The position numbers were made by a program, and so were the translations under genes. The notes under the pieces are model-generated. The model saw only the letters and a program-made list of their open reading frames with translations. It searched no databases and was not told the DNA's origin. Positions 56,344 to 64,000 of a stretch of DNA of 64,000 nt are shown here, in pieces. Positions within the stretch are counted from its first letter, which is position 1, and each line of letters starts with the position of its first letter. Source of the stretch: Pseudorhodoferax soli (GTDB lineage: Bacteria > Pseudomonadota > Gammaproteobacteria > Burkholderiales > Burkholderiaceae_C); assembly GCF_003337555.1 (NCBI RefSeq), contig NZ_QPJK01000004.1, positions 1-64,000 on the forward strand. Reading direction: 5' to 3'.

Positions 56344-58455
56344 TCAGTAACGAAGCTTGAGTGCCAGCACCGCGCTGCGCGGCGTGCCGTAGAAGTTCTG
56401 CCTGGCCAGGCCGGAGACCTTCTCGTAGTAGGTTTTGTCGAACAGGTTGTCGACCGTCAGCCCCAGCTCGACGTGGTCGTTGAAGGCGTAGCCGAGCTGC
56501 AGGTTGGCCAACGCGTCGTTGCCGGACACCAGCCGCAGCGCGCCGGCCTGCGCGTAGAAGCTGCTGCGCCAGGAGATGCCGCCGCCCACGCTGAAACCGC
56601 GCAGCGCGCCATCGCGGAAGGCATAGCGGCTCGACAGGTTGACCACATGCCTGGGCGTCAACGGCGCGAACGCCAGGCCCAGTTGCGTGGCCGGGGCCTT
56701 CAGGTACTCGGTCCTGGTGTAGGCATAGCCGGCCAGCACATCCCAGCCTGGCGCGACCTGGCCGCTGGCCTCCAGTTCCAGCCCTTCGCTGCGCACCTCC
56801 CCGCCGGGGATGGAGGCGGTGCTGACCACGGGGTCGGCCATCGCGCGGTTCACGTCGTCGATGCGGAACAAGGCGGCCTGGGTCTGCAGCCGCTTGTTCA
56901 AGAACTCGCCCTTGAGCCCCACCTCGATCTGCTTGGCGCTGCGCGCGGGCAGCAGTTGGCGGGCACTGTCGAGCTGGCTCTGCACCACGAAGCTCTCGGC
57001 ATAGCTGGTATAGGCGGTGAGTTGCGGCGTGAGGTCGAACAGCGCCGCCAGGTTGGGGGTGAACTGGCGGCCCGGCTTGCTGCGCGACGTGACCTGGCCG
57101 TCGCTGGCTTGCTCGACTTCCACCTCGGCCCAGCTCAGCCGGCCGCCGGCCAGCAGGCGCAGCCGCTCGGTGGCGCTGAACTGCACCTGGCCGTACAGCG
57201 CGGTCTCGGTGCGCTTGGTCGTCGCCGTGAAGCCCGGCAGCCTGAGCTGCGGATAGGCCATGCCGACGTAGCCCGGCACGAAGATGTTGACCGTGGAGCC
57301 CGGACCGTAGGCGTAGTTGTTCTCCCCGCTCTCCCGCTCGTTGCGATTGACGCCCAGCAGCAAGCGGTGCTCGCGCCCGGCGAGCGTGAAGGGCGTGGCG
57401 AGGTACAGGTCAGCGCTGCGGTCCTTGAGCTGGCCCCGCAGGTCCACCGTCTCGAACGCGAAGTCGCCGTTGGCCGCCACGGCGCCGTTGGCACGGCCCG
57501 AGCGGTAGAAGTTGTCGCGCCGCACGTCGCGCAGCGCCGCCTTCACCAGGCCGCCGTTGCCCAGGCGGTGCTCCAGTTCGGCGAACACATCGCGCGTGTC
57601 CATGTCCTGGCGGTTCGCACGCGTGCCCACCACCGTGCTGCGCGGCACATCCAGCAGCTGGCCCGTCGCGTAGGCCGGCAGGCCCTGGTCGACCATGGAG
57701 CGCACGCGCTGTCGCGTCGCGCCAACCGACAGCGTGGTCGAAGGCGCGATGTCCAGCTCCAGCGTGCCGTAGGCGGCATGCTTGTTGGAGAAGAGCAGGT
57801 CGACGAAGCTGTCGCGGCGGTCTTCCACCACCACCACCCGGCCACGCAGCGTGCCGGCCGCATTCAGCGGGCCGGTCAGGTCGGCCTCCAGGCGGCGCAG
57901 GCCGAACGATCCCAGCTGCGCACCGCCGCCGATGCGCAGGCTGTTGAGCGCACGCTTGCGCACCAGGTTCACCGCGCCCCCGGGCTCGCCGGCGCCCTGC
58001 AGCAGGCCGGCCGGGCCGCGCAGCACCTCGACCCGGTCGTACAGCGACAGGTCCAGCGCCGTGGCGTAGTTGGGGCCCTGCGCGATGGGCAGGCCGTCCA
58101 GCAGCACGGCGCCGATGTCGAAGCCGCGAGCCTGGATGCTGTTGTAGTTGCCGGCCCCGTCCAGCCGCGTGATGTTCACCCCGACGGTGGACTTGAGCGC
58201 ATCCTCCAGCTTGGTCAGGTTGCGGTCGTCCAGCTGCTGGCGCGTGATGACGCTGACGGACTGCGGCGTCTCGCGCGGCGACAGGCCGGCCTTGCCGATG
58301 TCCAGCGTGCGGGCGGTGTAGGTGCCCTCGGTGGTGGTGGTGTCGCTGTCGGTGACGCGCACCTCGGGCAAGGCCTGTGCGGCGGCGGTGGCGCAGCAGG
58401 CCAGCAAGGCCAGTGCAGTGGTGGCGGCCCGCGGGCCGGCGATGTCGTGCGACAC
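56344..58455 (-). CDS. TonB-dependent siderophore receptor 2 (GTG start)
   Basis: This 703-residue receptor is read from the GTG at 58455, which follows GGAAGGAGC. It begins (V)SHDIAGPRAATTALALL, with a signal peptide ending near AAAQALP. The plug has TDSDTTTTEGTYTART (TonB-box area), ETPQSVSVITRQQLDDRNLT, YNSIQARGFDIGAVLLDGLP and RVEVLRGPAGLLQGAGEPGG. The barrel ends PRSAVLALKLRY. LLQGAGEPGGAVNLVRKRA is typical of pyoverdine/ferrichrome-type receptors. It lies between a small membrane-protein gene and receptor 1 on one strand, suggesting a shared transcript. Confidence 0.9.
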   Translation of the reverse strand: MSHDIAGPRAATTALALLACCATAAAQALPEVRVTDSDTTTTEGTYTARTLDIGKAGLSPRETPQSVSVITRQQLDDRNLTKLEDALKSTVGVNITRLDGAGNYNSIQARGFDIGAVLLDGLPIAQGPNYATALDLSLYDRVEVLRGPAGLLQGAGEPGGAVNLVRKRALNSLRIGGGAQLGSFGLRRLEADLTGPLNAAGTLRGRVVVVEDRRDSFVDLLFSNKHAAYGTLELDIAPSTTLSVGATRQRVRSMVDQGLPAYATGQLLDVPRSTVVGTRANRQDMDTRDVFAELEHRLGNGGLVKAALRDVRRDNFYRSGRANGAVAANGDFAFETVDLRGQLKDRSADLYLATPFTLAGREHRLLLGVNRNERESGENNYAYGPGSTVNIFVPGYVGMAYPQLRLPGFTATTKRTETALYGQVQFSATERLRLLAGGRLSWAEVEVEQASDGQVTSRSKPGRQFTPNLAALFDLTPQLTAYTSYAESFVVQSQLDSARQLLPARSAKQIEVGLKGEFLNKRLQTQAALFRIDDVNRAMADPVVSTASIPGGEVRSEGLELEASGQVAPGWDVLAGYAYTRTEYLKAPATQLGLAFAPLTPRHVVNLSSRYAFRDGALRGFSVGGGISWRSSFYAQAGALRLVSGNDALANLQLGYAFNDHVELGLTVDNLFDKTYYEKVSGLARQNFYGTPRSAVLALKLRY

Positions 58456-58531
58456 GAAAAGCTCCTTCCAGAGATGGGTGGGGAGCAAGACACGTGGCGG
58501 CAGCTGCGGGCTTGCGGTGGAAACGAGAAAA

Positions 58532-58717
58532 CTAGGGCGGCGAATCCTTGGCCGGGCGCCACCCATGCCAGGCGGCGACGGCGAGCGGCAAACCCAGGCC
58601 GACCCACGACCAGGCGTCGGCCCAGCCGTCGGCCAGCAGCGCGGTGACGAGGCCGGTGCCGCTCGCCAGCCCGATGGCCAGGGGCCAGCCCCACAGGCGC
58701 CAGAACGACGGCCGCAT
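58532..58717 (-). CDS. Small two-helix membrane protein
   Basis: This 61-residue protein (MRPSFWRLWGWPLAIGLASG, continuing TGLVTALLADGWADAWSWVG) has two hydrophobic helices and a short polar tail. Small proteins of this kind follow PepSY-type iron reductases in several proteobacterial siderophore clusters, where they may be accessory subunits; this is recalled, not tested. Its ATG overlaps the PepSY gene stop (ATGA), implying coupled translation. Confidence 0.7.
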   Translation of the reverse strand: MRPSFWRLWGWPLAIGLASGTGLVTALLADGWADAWSWVGLGLPLAVAAWHGWRPAKDSPP

Positions 58718-59853
58718 CAGGCGCGCACCCGGCTGCTGGACGCCGTGTCGGCCGCCCGGGCGGGCGCCCGCTTGCGCCACCACAGCACCAGGCCCGTGGC
58801 CAGCACCACGATGGTGGCGATGTCCAGCAGCGCCCACAGGATCTGCATCGGCAGACCGCCGTAGTCGCCGAAGTGCAACGGCTGCGACACGAGCAAGGTC
58901 TTGAGGTACCAGGGCAGCTCGCGGCTGTCGGTCACCTGGCTGGTGGCGGCGTCGACCAGCACCGGCTTGAGCAGCTTGGCGGTGACGTGCTCGCCCCCGC
59001 GCAGGAACACGCCGTAGTGGTGCGGGCTCGCGAAGCTGGTGCCCGGGAACGCGACGAACGCCACCTTCATGCCGCGCTCGTGCGCCAACGCCGCGGCCAC
59101 CGCGCCCTGCAGCGAGCCGGGCGAGGCCAGCGGCGGCTTGCCCTTGTAGGGCGCGAGCATGGCCGCCACCTCGGTCGACTGGTAGTACTTGACGAGCAGG
59201 TCGGCCCAGGCGTTGATGACGCCCGTGGCGCCCACCACCGTGAACCACACCAGCGTGACGATGCCCACCAGGTTGTGCAGGTCCAGCCACTTGGCGCGCG
59301 CGCTGCGCTCGCGCCGGATCTCGCCGAAGCGCAGCTTGCGCATGAACGGCGCGTACAGCACGGTGCCCGAGACGAGCGAGGCCAGCAGCAGCACGCCCAT
59401 GAGGCCCAGAAACAGCATGCCCGGCAGGCCGATGAACAGGTCGATGTGCAGCGAACGCATGACGTACATGAAGCCGCTGTCCAGCGAGGGCTCCCCCAGC
59501 GCCTGGCCGGTGCGCGCGTCCACCGCCACCTGCTTGAAACCGGCGGTGGCGTCGGGCGTGGGCGCCAGCGTCACGTACCAGACGCGGTCGTCGTCCTCTT
59601 CCTGCGAGGCGAACATGCCCTGCAGCGTGGGATGGCGCGCGATCGCCGTGCGCATCACGGCGTCGAGGTCGGCGCGCGGCGCATCGGCCGGCATGGCGGC
59701 CGCCTCGATCTCGGTGCCCAGCAGGTGGCCGATCTCGTGGTGGAAAATCAGCGGCAGGCCGGTGATGCACAGCAGCAGCATGAACACCGTGCAGACGAGG
59801 CTGGACCACTTGTGGGTCCAGGTCCAGCGGCGGATGGCGCGGGTGCTGAGCAT
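58717..59853 (-). CDS. PepSY-domain, multi-helix membrane protein (siderophore-iron reductase type)
   Basis: This 378-residue protein has four membrane helices and a periplasmic PepSY-like region. It starts RAIRRWTWTHKWSSLVCTVF, with a heme-ligand histidine likely in WTHKW. It has HHEIGHLLGTEIEAAAMPAD, then SLHIDLFIGLPGMLFLGLMG, LDLHNLVGIVTLVWFTVVGA and a C-terminal helix IVVLATGLVLWWRKR. Four conserved histidines in the helices suggest two b-type hemes. Such PiuB/PepSY proteins reduce ferric siderophores at the inner membrane. It lies 13 bases after receptor 3 and is coupled to the small membrane protein. Confidence 0.88.
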   Translation of the reverse strand: MLSTRAIRRWTWTHKWSSLVCTVFMLLLCITGLPLIFHHEIGHLLGTEIEAAAMPADAPRADLDAVMRTAIARHPTLQGMFASQEEDDDRVWYVTLAPTPDATAGFKQVAVDARTGQALGEPSLDSGFMYVMRSLHIDLFIGLPGMLFLGLMGVLLLASLVSGTVLYAPFMRKLRFGEIRRERSARAKWLDLHNLVGIVTLVWFTVVGATGVINAWADLLVKYYQSTEVAAMLAPYKGKPPLASPGSLQGAVAAALAHERGMKVAFVAFPGTSFASPHHYGVFLRGGEHVTAKLLKPVLVDAATSQVTDSRELPWYLKTLLVSQPLHFGDYGGLPMQILWALLDIATIVVLATGLVLWWRKRAPARAADTASSSRVRA

Positions 59854-59866
59854 CGTCTGCTGGGAA

Positions 59867-62038
59867 TCAGAAGTCGAATGTGGCCGAGACGACGAAAGTG
59901 CGCGGGTTGCCTTGCACCAGATAGTTGGCGCCAGGGTAGCCGCCGACCGAGGCCCAGTAGTTGCGGTCGGCCAGGTTGGTCACGCTGCCGCGCAAGGTCA
60001 TGAGGTTCTGGCCGACCGGCAACGTGTAGCGCGCGCCCACATCCAGCGTGGTCCAAGAGCGCACCTGCAAGGTGTTCGCCAGGTCGGCGTATTGCTTGCC
60101 CGTGTAGTTCAGGCGGCCGTTCAATGACAAGCCCTTCACGCCCGGCACCTCCCATTCGGCACCGGCATTGCCTTGCCACTTCGGCGCGCCGATGGCTGCT
60201 TGACCCCGGATGTCGGTGTCCAGGTACGTGAGGCCGCCCAGCAGCCGCAGGCCCCGCACGGGCTCGCCAAAGAACGTTGTTTCGATGCCTTGGTTGCGCT
60301 GCTTGTAAGCAGAACCGACGAAGACGCTGCCAACCACGGCACCCACGGGCTTGCGCGCCTGGAACACCGCCACCGTGGCGCCGACACGCCCCATGTCGAA
60401 CTTGGCACCGACCTCGGCCTGCTTGGTGACGGCCGGCGCGAACACTTGCCCCTGGTTCTCCAGCGGGTTGCCGGAGGCGTCGTTGCCCGAGGCGGTGTCG
60501 CCCCGGACGAGGCCTTCTGCATAGTTGGCGTACAAAGAGATCTGCTTGCTGGCCTTGAAGACCAGGCCTGCCAAAGGCGACCAACGGCCCTTGTCGTACG
60601 CGTCTCCGCTCTGCACACCAGTGGAGTAGTCGTAGCCGTAGCTGACGATGTTCTGGTGACGCGCACCCAGCGTCAGGCGCACGGTGTCGTTGACGAACGA
60701 CAGGGTGTCGGCCAACGCGAGGCTGCGGGTGCGCGTGCGACCGGTCACATGCGGGTTCTCCAGGTCACCAAAGGAATAGTCCAGCGCCGGCTCGGCCGTC
60801 TGCGTTGGCTGGTACAGGTTGGTCGAGGTGCTGGCAAGGGATCCGGCGTAGTTGTTGTGTTCCTTGGCATTGAATAGCGCCAAGGAGGCCACCAGTTCGT
60901 GGCGTACGCTGCCAGTGCTCAAGTTGGCGCGTACGCCTGCTTCGCCGGTGGCGATGTCGTCCTGCCGCTTGTTCGCGAAGCGCGAACCGGTGGCGTTGCC
61001 TGCAGCGTCACCGACAGTCACGCCAACCAGGTTGTTGCGCTCTTTGCCCTGGCGTGCACCAGCCGCCAACCAAGCCGTCACTTGGTCGCTCAGGTCGACC
61101 TCGGCGCGCACGCTGCCGAATACATCGCGCTCGGTCGAATTCGTCCAGGCCTGGCCATAGTTGCTATCGGAATCTGGGGCGCGCGGAATGGCGGTCGCCG
61201 ATGGGGTCACGCTTGGCCGCGCATGGCGCAGCACGTGTTTCTGGTAGCCAATGTCCGCCGAGACGCGCACGTTGCGGCTACGCCAGTCGGCTCCCAGGGA
61301 TACCAGGCTCAGTTCGCGTTCCTCGCGGTCTACCGCGGTGTCGCCGTCGCGGTGCACGGCCGTGAGGCGCAGGCCAGTGCTCTGGTCCGGACCGAAACGG
61401 CGCGCGATGTCGGCCGCCAGATAGCCCTGCAGACCGCTTTCCGCACCGACCGTCACCTGCGTCACAGGCTCGTTCGGCGCGCGCTTGGGCATCACGTTGA
61501 TCGAACCGCCCAGGCCGCTGTTGCCGGGTGCCGCGCCATTGACGAACGCATTGGCACCGCGCAGGACTTCGACGCGCTCGACCAGTTCTGCCGCCAAGTA
61601 CTGGCGTGGTAGCAGGCCGTACAAACCGTTGTAGGTCATGTCGTCCGAGTACACCGGAAACCCGCGCACGATGTACAGCTGCTGGTAGTTGCCAAAGCCC
61701 CGCGCCACCCGCACCGTCGGATCCTGCTTGAGCACATCGCCGATGCTCGTGGCCTGCAGGTTCTGGATCAGTTCCTGCGTGTAGCTGGTCTGGCTGAACG
61801 GGGTGTCCATGACATCCTGATTGCCCAGGACGCCGACGCGGCCGCCGCGTGCCACCTGGCCGCCCGCGTAAGGCGCCTTCAAGCCTTCGGCGGACGCATC
61901 AGCGCTGGCATTGATCGTGATGGTCGACAGCGCCCTGCCGCTTTCGGCCTGCGCCCACACGGCATGCGACAGGCACAGGGCCAGCGGCGTCAACGCGCAG
62001 CCGGCAGCGGTGCGCAAGAAGGAGGAACGGACAGGCAT
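59867..62038 (-). CDS. TonB-dependent siderophore receptor 3
   Basis: This 723-residue receptor starts at the ATG at 62038 (MPVRSSFLRTAAGCALTPLA), with a signal peptide ending AVWAQAES. The plug has TTPFSQTS-like DTPFSQTSYTQELIQNLQAT, RVARGFGNYQQLYIVRGFPV and RVEVLRGANAFVNGAAPGNS. The barrel ends NPRTFVVSATFDF. The GNYQQLYIVRGFPVYSDDMT segment resembles receptors grouped with catecholate siderophores. It is first in the row receptor 3, PepSY protein, small protein, receptor 2, receptor 1. An ATG at 62080 is an alternative start with a longer, poorly matched N-terminus. Codon use looks slightly less GC-rich than the neighbours. Confidence 0.92.
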   Translation of the reverse strand: MPVRSSFLRTAAGCALTPLALCLSHAVWAQAESGRALSTITINASADASAEGLKAPYAGGQVARGGRVGVLGNQDVMDTPFSQTSYTQELIQNLQATSIGDVLKQDPTVRVARGFGNYQQLYIVRGFPVYSDDMTYNGLYGLLPRQYLAAELVERVEVLRGANAFVNGAAPGNSGLGGSINVMPKRAPNEPVTQVTVGAESGLQGYLAADIARRFGPDQSTGLRLTAVHRDGDTAVDREERELSLVSLGADWRSRNVRVSADIGYQKHVLRHARPSVTPSATAIPRAPDSDSNYGQAWTNSTERDVFGSVRAEVDLSDQVTAWLAAGARQGKERNNLVGVTVGDAAGNATGSRFANKRQDDIATGEAGVRANLSTGSVRHELVASLALFNAKEHNNYAGSLASTSTNLYQPTQTAEPALDYSFGDLENPHVTGRTRTRSLALADTLSFVNDTVRLTLGARHQNIVSYGYDYSTGVQSGDAYDKGRWSPLAGLVFKASKQISLYANYAEGLVRGDTASGNDASGNPLENQGQVFAPAVTKQAEVGAKFDMGRVGATVAVFQARKPVGAVVGSVFVGSAYKQRNQGIETTFFGEPVRGLRLLGGLTYLDTDIRGQAAIGAPKWQGNAGAEWEVPGVKGLSLNGRLNYTGKQYADLANTLQVRSWTTLDVGARYTLPVGQNLMTLRGSVTNLADRNYWASVGGYPGANYLVQGNPRTFVVSATFDF

Positions 62039-62151
62039 TGGCGAGCTCACCCAAAGTGATTTGGTTGGCTGGCTCGGCACATGGCGTCATGCGGACGCAT
62101 GCCTGGCTGGCGGGGGACGGCGAGTTTACGTCGGCCCCTGCCCGAACTAAG

Positions 62152-62181
62152 CCGAATCGTTGCGCCGAGGCAACGATTCGG
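62152..62181 (-). terminator. Hairpin between the stress-protein gene and receptor 3
   Basis: A perfect 12-base stem (CCGAATCGTTGC at 62152-62163, GCAACGATTCGG at 62170-62181) has a 6-base loop. It lies 19 bases past the universal-stress-protein stop on the minus strand, where a terminator would be expected. The T-run is weak (TTAG), so termination may be partial. Confidence 0.6.
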
Positions 62182-62199
62182 GCGGCTGCAAGAACCGTT

Positions 62200-62619
62200 T
62201 CAGCGCAGCAGCAGCACCGGCACCTTGCACTGGCTCACCACCTTGGTGGCGACCGAGCCCATGAGCAGGTTGCCCAGTGCGCCGTGGCCGTGGCTGCCCA
62301 GCGCCAGCAGGTCGTAGCGGCCGCTCTCTGCGGTCTGCGCCAGCTCGTGCGCGGGGCTGCCGACCTTGAACGCGAACTGCGCCTCGATGCCCTTCTGCGC
62401 GAAGAAGGCCTTCACGGGTTCGAGCACCTTGTCGGCCTCTTCCTGGTAGTAGCCCTTGACCGTCTCGGCATTGACATAGGAGGCGGCGCGCTTGGGCAAT
62501 TCCAGCACCACGGTCAGCACCGTGTATTCGTTGCCGGTGGCCAGCAGCTGGTGCTGGGCGAGATAGGCGAGCATGCGCTGGGTCTGTTCGCTGCCGTCGA
62601 CGGCGATCAGGATCTTCAT
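62200..62619 (-). CDS. Universal stress protein (UspA family, ATP-binding type)
   Basis: This 139-residue UspA-fold protein has KILIAVDGSEQTQRMLAYLA at the N-terminus and the ATP-binding motif GSHGHGALGNLLMGS (G-x2-G-x9-GS) near residues 108-122, then VSQCKVPVLLLR. ATP-binding members respond to starvation or stress and often bind ATP in the cytosol. The protein is full length. It diverges from the tag gene; a hairpin separates it from receptor 3. Confidence 0.93.
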   Translation of the reverse strand: MKILIAVDGSEQTQRMLAYLAQHQLLATGNEYTVLTVVLELPKRAASYVNAETVKGYYQEEADKVLEPVKAFFAQKGIEAQFAFKVGSPAHELAQTAESGRYDLLALGSHGHGALGNLLMGSVATKVVSQCKVPVLLLR

Positions 62620-62737
62620 CTGTCGATCTCCCGGTGGTTTTGATGGATTCAGTATCTGCCCAAGCCCGGGTGCAGGCCTTGATCTCCCTCAAGCCAGCAG
62701 GCGAAAGCGCAGGCGCCGTCGGCACAATGCCGCTCCC

Positions 62738-63310
62738 ATGAACACCTCCACCGCCCTGCCACGCTGCACCTGGTGCGGCGCAGACCCGCTGTACCAGCAT
62801 TACCACGACACCGAATGGGGCGTCCCGCAACGCGACCCGCGCATGCTGTGGGAGATGCTGATGCTGGAGGGCTTCCAGGCGGGGCTCTCGTGGATCACCA
62901 TCCTGCGCAAGCGCGAGGGTTTCCGCCTGGCGTTCGACGGCTTCGATCCCGCCAAGGTCGCGCGCTACGACGAGGCGAAGATCCAGGCGCTGGTGGCCGA
63001 TCCCGGCATCGTCCGGGCGCGCGCCAAGATCGTGGCCACCATCGCGGGCGCGCAGATCTACAACACCATGATGGCCGCCGGCGAGGACTTCGCCGACTAC
63101 TGCTGGGCCTTCAGCGACGGCAAGGTGCTGCGCGGCGACGGCGTGCACTTCGCCACGTCCACGCCGCTGTCCGAGGCGATCTCCAAGGACCTCAAGAAGC
63201 GCGGCTTCAAGTTCGTCGGCCCGACCATCGTCTACGCCTGGATGCAGGCCATCGGCATGGTGGACGACCACGCCGTGCACTGCTTCCGGCGCCTGCAGCC
63301 CGCGCGCTGA
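62738..63310 (+). CDS. tag: DNA-3-methyladenine glycosylase I
   Basis: This 190-residue repair enzyme, [20 protein letters not shown], has the Tag signature: [52 protein letters not shown] and [20 protein letters not shown]. The zinc-binding cysteines and histidines are in RCTWC and DDHAVHCFR. It removes 3-methyladenine from alkylated DNA. The ATG at 62738 was chosen because the upstream frame, though open, has no similarity. It is divergent from the stress-protein gene. Confidence 0.95.
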   Translation: MNTSTALPRCTWCGADPLYQHYHDTEWGVPQRDPRMLWEMLMLEGFQAGLSWITILRKREGFRLAFDGFDPAKVARYDEAKIQALVADPGIVRARAKIVATIAGAQIYNTMMAAGEDFADYCWAFSDGKVLRGDGVHFATSTPLSEAISKDLKKRGFKFVGPTIVYAWMQAIGMVDDHAVHCFRRLQPAR

Positions 63311-63351
63311 GCGAGGTCCGCCCGCGCGCTGGCAGCGAAGCCCGGCACGCG

Positions 63352-63378
63352 CATGGCCTGCATGGCCTGCATGGCCTG
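63352..63378. repeat. Three 9-bp tandem units in an intergenic region
   Basis: CATGGCCTG occurs three times in a row (63352-63360, 63361-63369, 63370-63378), in the 290-base gap between tag and the haloperoxidase-like gene. No gene is seen in the gap; the segment 63379-63600 should hold the promoter of the downstream gene. Confidence 0.9.
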
Positions 63379-63600
63379 CACCACGCCGCAAGCGCGGCGG
63401 CGATTGCTACGTCCGAAACACGCGCCATTGCGGCTGCATTGCGGCCTGCCCCCAGGGGCAACGCCGCTGCAACGCCCGGCCGCCACAGTGGAGCCCACGC
63501 ATCCGACGGCATGCGTCGCAGCCCACCCACCGTCTGGTGCGCAGGCTGCGCAGCAACCCTGCTGATCCCTTCAACCTGCAACCGCACCGAGGAACACGCC

Positions 63601-64000
63601 ATGCCCACCATGACCATGCAAGACGGCACCGAGATCTACTACAAGGACTGGGGCAGCGGCACGCCCGTGGTCTTCAGCCACGGCTGGCCGCTCAGTTCCG
63701 ACGCGTTCGAAGACCAGATGTTCTACCTGGCCCAGCGCGGCTACCGCTGCATCGCGCACGACCGGCGCGGCCACGGCCGCTCCAGCCAGCCGTGGACCGG
63801 CAACGACATGGACACCTACGCCGACGACCTGGCCACGCTGGTCGACAAGCTCGACCTGCAGGGCGCCATGCACGTGGGCCACTCCACGGGCGGCGGCGAG
63901 GTGGCGCGCTACATCGGCCGCCACGGCACGTCGCGTGTGGCCAAGGTGGTGCTGATCGGCGCCGTGCCGCCGGTGATGCTCAGGAGCGCCAGCAACCCGG
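63601..64000 (+). CDS. Haloperoxidase-like alpha/beta hydrolase (5' part; continues past the window)
   Basis: The open frame from the ATG at 63601 runs off the right edge after 133 codons. It begins [20 protein letters not shown] and has [34 protein letters not shown] and the nucleophile elbow [14 protein letters not shown]. This is the non-heme chloroperoxidase/arylesterase subfamily, in which Ser of GHSTGG attacks an ester or organic acid. GAGGAA lies 8 bases upstream of the ATG. The acid and histidine lie beyond the window. Perhydrolysis of acids is possible but not shown. Confidence 0.9.
   Translation, partial: MPTMTMQDGTEIYYKDWGSGTPVVFSHGWPLSSDAFEDQMFYLAQRGYRCIAHDRRGHGRSSQPWTGNDMDTYADDLATLVDKLDLQGAMHVGHSTGGGEVARYIGRHGTSRVAKVVLIGAVPPVMLRSASNP

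Noticed and set aside
54100-58647. 1515-codon open frame on the plus strand opposite two TonB receptors
   Set aside because: The minus-strand receptors have clear plug and barrel motifs; the antisense frame has none and is rich in His, Gln, Ala and Arg.
63352-63378. Possible coding repeat (Met-Ala-Cys)n or CRISPR unit
   Set aside because: Only three 9-base copies, no spacers, and no plausible gene around them.

Overview
This window is GC-rich, densely coding DNA from a betaproteobacterium of the order Burkholderiales, most likely family Comamonadaceae. The pointers are the str operon order rpsL-rpsG-fusA-tuf, a Burkholderiales-type trimeric porin, a Bug-family binding protein, the small DUF2325, DUF2917 and DUF3563-like proteins, and a short intergenic element (34275-34466) resembling the C/G-run repeats of Comamonadaceae. 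It reads as ordinary chromosome: no insertion sequence, prophage, CRISPR array, tRNA or rRNA gene was seen. Assignment rests on protein motifs read by eye; no database search was possible.

Layout. 1-3.6 kb: str operon on the minus strand with a clear sigma70-type promoter. 3.6-7.4 kb: dacC-like carboxypeptidase, alpha/beta hydrolase, 2Fe-2S ferredoxin, VanZ-like protein and HemJ; the hemJ leader carries an intrinsic-terminator structure. 7.6-9.7 kb: hemB and a CorA-type transporter. 9.7-13.1 kb: DUF2325 gene with a Fur-like palindrome, a Sel1/TPR-like protein and a major porin with a structured leader. 13.4-15.3 kb: CusRS-like two-component system. 15.2-23.1 kb: small-molecule detoxification and hydrolase genes, an SDR, an Mpo1-like protein, a UDG-superfamily glycosylase, LysR, GNAT, and a perfect 32-bp inverted repeat in a divergent intergenic region. 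23.2-30.8 kb: a large winged-helix/NTPase/TPR regulator facing a five-gene catabolic operon (molybdenum hydroxylase subunit, divergent DapA-like lyase, aspartate dehydrogenase-like protein, 3-hydroxyanthranilate dioxygenase, PPC protein). 31.2-31.8 kb: toxin-antitoxin pair with a chimeric antitoxin. 31.8-35.6 kb: complete MCE/Mla-type lipid transporter. 35.7-40.4 kb: double-GNAT fusion, cNMP-binding/patatin protein, DUF5329, GNAT and a YfcE-type phosphodiesterase. 40.8-43.6 kb: classical autotransporter. 44.4-49.5 kb: FliD-like short protein, the lipoprotein trio DUF799/DUF4810/CsgG-like, and a second MCE module without an ATPase. 49.5-54.0 kb: Bug protein, RidA, YigZ, Crp/Fnr regulator, amidase. 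54.2-62.0 kb: three TonB-dependent receptors with a PepSY-type membrane protein. 62.2-64 kb: universal stress protein, Tag glycosylase and the start of a haloperoxidase-like hydrolase.

How the genes fit together. The cell envelope is the main theme: a porin, an autotransporter, two MCE modules, several lipoproteins and three TonB receptors. Iron and heme form a second theme (hemB, hemJ, ferredoxin, Fur-like site, receptors, PepSY protein). The best candidate for undescribed biology is the 23-31 kb locus. There a dioxygenase with every expected active-site residue sits beside a DapA homologue lacking the family's catalytic tyrosine motif and a molybdenum hydroxylase lacking its partner subunits.
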